Source of the DNA: Baffinella frigidus | Lineage: Eukaryota; Cryptophyceae; Cryptomonadales; Baffinellaceae | NCBI GenBank assembly: GCA_026770585.1 | Contig: MU646483.1 | Location: forward strand, 438,783 to 453,699 | Reading direction: 5' to 3' | DNA length: 14,917 nucleotides | Made by a program: the position numbers and the translations under genes | Part shown: positions 12,560 through 14,917 of the stretch, piece by piece | Layout: each line of letters starts with the position of its first letter | Numbering within the stretch: position 1 is the stretch's first letter | Notes under the pieces: model-generated | What the model saw: only the letters and a program-made list of their open reading frames with translations | Told to the model about the DNA's origin: nothing | Database searches by the model: none

Positions 12560-12975
12560 AGTTTGGGGTTTAGGGTTTGGGGTTTGGGGTTTCAGGACAC
12601 AGGGTTTAGAGTTAAGGGTTTAAGTTTTAGAGTTTAATGTTTGGGGGTTGGGGGTTGTTGAGGGTTGAGGGTTTAAGGGCATTGGGTCCAAGGGTTAGGG
12701 TTTAGGGTGTAAGGTTCAGGGTTTAGGGTGTAGTGTCCAAGGTTTGGGGTTTAGGGTTCAGGGTTTAGGGTTTAGGGTTTAGGGTTTAAGGTTTAGGGTT
12801 TAGGGTCTAGGGTCTAGATTTCAGATTTCAGATTTCAGGTTTTAGGTTTTAGAGTTTATGGTGTATGGTTTAGGATTTAGGGTTTAGCGTTTAGCGTTCA
12901 GAGTTGAGGGTTCAGGGTTCAGGGTTCAGGGTTCTGGGTAGTGTTCAGGGTTCAAGGTTCACGGTTCAGGGTTCA
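12560..12975 (-). repeat. Interstitial telomeric array, G-strand orientation
   Basis: TTTAGGG and variants (TTTGGGG, TTCAGGG, GTGTAGGG, TTTCAGA) over ~415 bp. The cleanest TTTAGGG block is at ~12745-12805 and a TTCAGGG block at ~12905-12970. It runs opposite to the three C-strand arrays on the left. It uses the same variant types, including CCCTGAA = TTCAGGG. Confidence 0.88.
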
Positions 12976-13036
12976 AGATTTCAAGTTCCGCGTTTCGGGT
13001 GTACGGTCTTGTCGATCGTCGGCTTCGCGCCCGGGG

Positions 13037-13158
13037 TACAGGGGTACCTCGCTCATAAGAAACTGCCTTCCCCTAGGACCCTACAGTAGGCCTATGCCTA
13101 AGGCCCTATGGTGGTCCTAGGGGGGTGGGCGGTTTCTTATGAGCGAGGTACCCCTGTA
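13037..13158. mobile_element. MITE family A, complete and well-preserved copy
   Basis: 122 bp from TACAGGGGTACCTCGCTCAT to ATGAGCGAGGTACCCCTGTA with near-perfect inverted ends (AGAAACYGCC in both) and the standard core. This is the least degraded copy in the window and a good reference for the family. Confidence 0.9.
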
Positions 13159-13572
13159 TCGTCACACGGATTCAGGCGTGCCTGTGCCCCCCCTAGACTG
13201 CAGTACAGGTCCTTTAGGGTTTATTTTCTCCCAAGCATAGGCGGCTATCCCGCCCCTTAGCACAGGGTTCAGAGTCAGTTCAGAGTTCAGAGGATCCTGT
13301 AACTCCCATCATCCACACAGCGGGCTACGAAGGGATTTTTGGCCCGAATCGGGCCGATTTTCCTTTACATTATTCTTAGAAACCTCCCTATGTCCCTACG
13401 CTATTGCCTACCCTACGCTATTGCCTACCGTAGGATTTGTGGATTTTTCACTGGGGGGGGGTTCAAGATTCTTTCGAAGTCCGCTGTGTGGGGCGGACAC
13501 TGGAAGTGGTTCTGTAGAAAGGCCATTTGGGTCCTTTAGGTGGGGGCGAGATAGAGTTGCTTTACCTTAGTA
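13159..13572. other. No gene; short repeats and a 15-nt palindrome
   Basis: Contains GGCCCGA-A-TCGGGCC (13341-13355, perfect palindrome) and CCCTACGCTATTGCCTA twice in tandem (13394-13410, 13411-13427). It also holds pieces of the GGTCCTTTAGG repeat family (13206-13216, 13529-13540) and a GGCGGACACTGGAA block (13493-13506) that recurs at 14041. Open frames here lack recognisable domains. Confidence 0.55.
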
Positions 13573-13662
13573 ATGCTTTGGTGCCTTGTATAACACTCAC
13601 ATCGAAGGCCACGCCCACCTCACTCTTGAGGAGATGGAAAAAAACTACGGATGAGCTCCTCG
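13573..13662 (+). repeat. Subtelomeric repeat S, copy 2
   Basis: TGCTTTGGTGCC...CACTCACATCGAAGGCCACG, CCCACCTCACTCTTGAGGAG and ACTACGGATGAGCTCCTCG. It is the inverse of 1782-1866 with few differences. Confidence 0.78.
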
Positions 13663-13776
13663 CCCCTAAGTCTTTCATGTTGAATCCAATAGGGTGTTAA
13701 ATGATAAGAGATTGATCTGCATTTTCTTCTGCGATTAGCCAACAATGATCTGTGCTCCCAAGGGCGGTTTGAGGTG

Positions 13777-13848
13777 TGTGCCTTTTTGTAGTGTCTTCGG
13801 AGGGTGGGGGAGTGTGCTTTTTGTGGTGTTTTCGGAGGGTGGGGGAGT
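13777..13848 (+). repeat. Two-copy tandem repeat, 35-bp period
   Basis: The 35-bp unit is a T-rich CTTTTTGTRGTGTYTTCGG followed by AGGGTGGGGGAGTGTG. The guanine-rich half could form a quadruplex. The frame after it (plus 13863-14075, starting MRSQLSLVASRNPEAQVQR) shows no domain I recognise. Confidence 0.75.
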
Positions 13849-13989
13849 GTTAGATCTCGACCATGAGATCTCAGTTATCATTAGTAGCAAGCAGGAATCC
13901 GGAAGCGCAGGTTCAGAGGGTACAAATGCAGAGGCAGTTCTTTTGGGGGCACTGCCCCGGCTCTGGTTTCAGCCCGTTCTATGAGGCCT

Positions 13990-14735
13990 TCCGAGAGGTA
14001 GCTCCTTTAGGTCCTTTAGGTTCTTCGAGCTCCCAACATAGGCGGACACCGGAACGTGTTCTGCAGGTCCGTTAGATCCTTTAGATTTTAATGTCTCCCA
14101 ACATGGCCTAACGACACGCCCTCTCGTAGAAAGGATGTGCAGAGAAAGAATTTTTGCTTTCGGATCGCATTGAGCTCTCCAGCGCAGAGGCTCGTGAGTG
14201 TTAGTGAGGAGGGGATAGAGGGTGGTTCTTATGGGGTGTTTGAGTTGATTCATAGGACCGCACTCGCGCACACACCAGAACCCAAGTCAGCCTTTATGAG
14301 GCTCATGGTATCCCATGGTCGAGGCATAAGAGCTCCAACCACGGATACCCCAGATGTCAGAGGAAATAAGGTTTCAAAAGGTGAGAGGGATTGCGTGGGT
14401 GGGCAGGTGAGATCGGCCACAACCAAAGATGAAGGGAGAGAAATGTGTTTGTGTAGGTGTTTCCCCCAATGTACATACGTCAGCAAGTTTAAGGGCAATC
14501 CAAGCGCGACGTATCCTAGTGTGTCTCGAAGAGTCAATGGGAGTCAGCATAGTTAAGTTCAACCAAGTGTCAGACATCAACAACACAGGTCCTTTTTAAA
14601 ACACAGGTCCTTCTGATCCTTTAGGTCCTTTAGGTTTTGATTTCTCCCAACACGGCCCAACGACACCTTTAGGTCCTTTACGTTTTAATTTCTCCCAAAA
14701 TATGCCAACGACACGCCGAAAGCTTTTTTACTTTC
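13990..14735 (+). repeat. GGTCCTTTAGG repeat family
   Basis: Units of GGTCCTTTAGGTTTTAATTT, then CTCCCAACATGGCC and AACGACACGCC, occur at ~14005-14060, 14066-14123, 14587-14670 and 14665-14718. Diverged members are at 13206 and 13529. After two of them come an 'AAAGMTTTTTT' or 'GAATTTTTG' stretch and CTTTCGGATCGC. A 139-codon frame (14137-14556) starts in the repeat and lacks a domain. 14190-14570 is otherwise unique and uncalled. Confidence 0.7.
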
Positions 14736-14765
14736 GGATCGCGTTTCGCTCTCCAGTCGTGCCTT

Positions 14766-14855
14766 TGGTGCTTTGGTGCTTTATTTTACACTCACATCGG
14801 AGGTCACGCCCCCCCCCCCCCCCAGGAGATGGGAATGATTCTTCGGGTGAGCTCC
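14766..14855 (+). repeat. Subtelomeric repeat S, copy 3, with poly-C replacement
   Basis: Matches copies 1 and 2 at TGGTGCTTTGGTGCTTTAT, CACTCACATCGGAGGTCACG and GGTGAGCTCC. The segment that reads CACCTCACTCTTGAG in copy 2 is a run of C here (14808-14823). Confidence 0.72.
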
Positions 14856-14917
14856 CCCCCCCCCCCCCCCAGGCTTGGCCGAGCCTCTTTTCTTTTCTCT
14901 ACTCCCCCCCCCCCCCC
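14808..14917 (+). repeat. Three poly-C runs at the window end
   Basis: Runs of about 16, 16 and 14 C (14808-14823, 14855-14870, 14904-14917) separated by short unique sequence. The window stops inside the last one, so this is probably an assembly break. Confidence 0.85.

Noticed and set aside
14137-14556. 139-codon plus-strand frame
   Set aside because: It starts inside a dispersed repeat, has no recognised domain, and a competing frame exists on the other strand.

Overview
The window looks like nuclear DNA of a eukaryotic microalga or other protist. It holds interstitial arrays of the plant/alga-type telomere heptamer (CCCTAAA/TTTAGGG), canonical GT...AG splice sites with a pyrimidine tract, many short non-autonomous DNA transposons (MITEs), and very little protein-coding sequence. 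A possible presequence with an 'AAA-FAPG' motif resembles the 'ASAFAP' plastid-import signals of algae with red secondary plastids (cryptophytes, stramenopiles, haptophytes). That is a hint, not an identification. Both ends are low-complexity (a C-rich heptamer at the left, poly-C at the right), so the window may be a whole contig that stopped at unassemblable sequence.

Left part (1-3.7 kb): degenerate subtelomere-like repeats, an interstitial telomeric array, foldback elements, small tandem duplications and the first full MITE. Between 3.69 and 3.89 kb on the minus strand lies a broken C2H2 zinc-finger coding remnant. At 4.30-4.58 kb on the plus strand is a candidate first exon with a plastid-type signal peptide. 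From 4.58 to 8.2 kb a ~75-150 bp dispersed repeat family recurs in both orientations, interrupted by MITEs. Within it sit two convincing exons (6965-7046 and 7879-7955) of a spliced plus-strand gene whose C-terminus is glycine-rich and then acidic/lysine-rich. The 832-bp intron between them contains a 31-bp tandem repeat, two foldback elements, telomeric repeats and a second-family MITE.

The most informative locus is a large imperfect palindrome. Arms at 9011-10383 and 10518-11826 flank a 134-bp spacer with its own perfect 27-bp inverted repeat. Each arm carries one head-to-head copy of a single-exon gene for a RING plus TRAF-type zinc-finger protein, a probable E3 ubiquitin ligase. By eye the coding parts are the same except for one compound indel, while the outer arms are visibly diverged. 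In the left copy a 91-bp gain and a 19-bp loss cancel in frame. The left copy also holds an extra zinc finger that can be read only in another frame.

Right part (11.8-14.9 kb): MITE fragments, a 21-bp minisatellite, a telomeric array in the opposite orientation (TTTAGGG), another full MITE, and a family of short repeats built around GGTCCTTTAGG that runs to the poly-C end. I recognise no transposase, rRNA, tRNA or CRISPR array.
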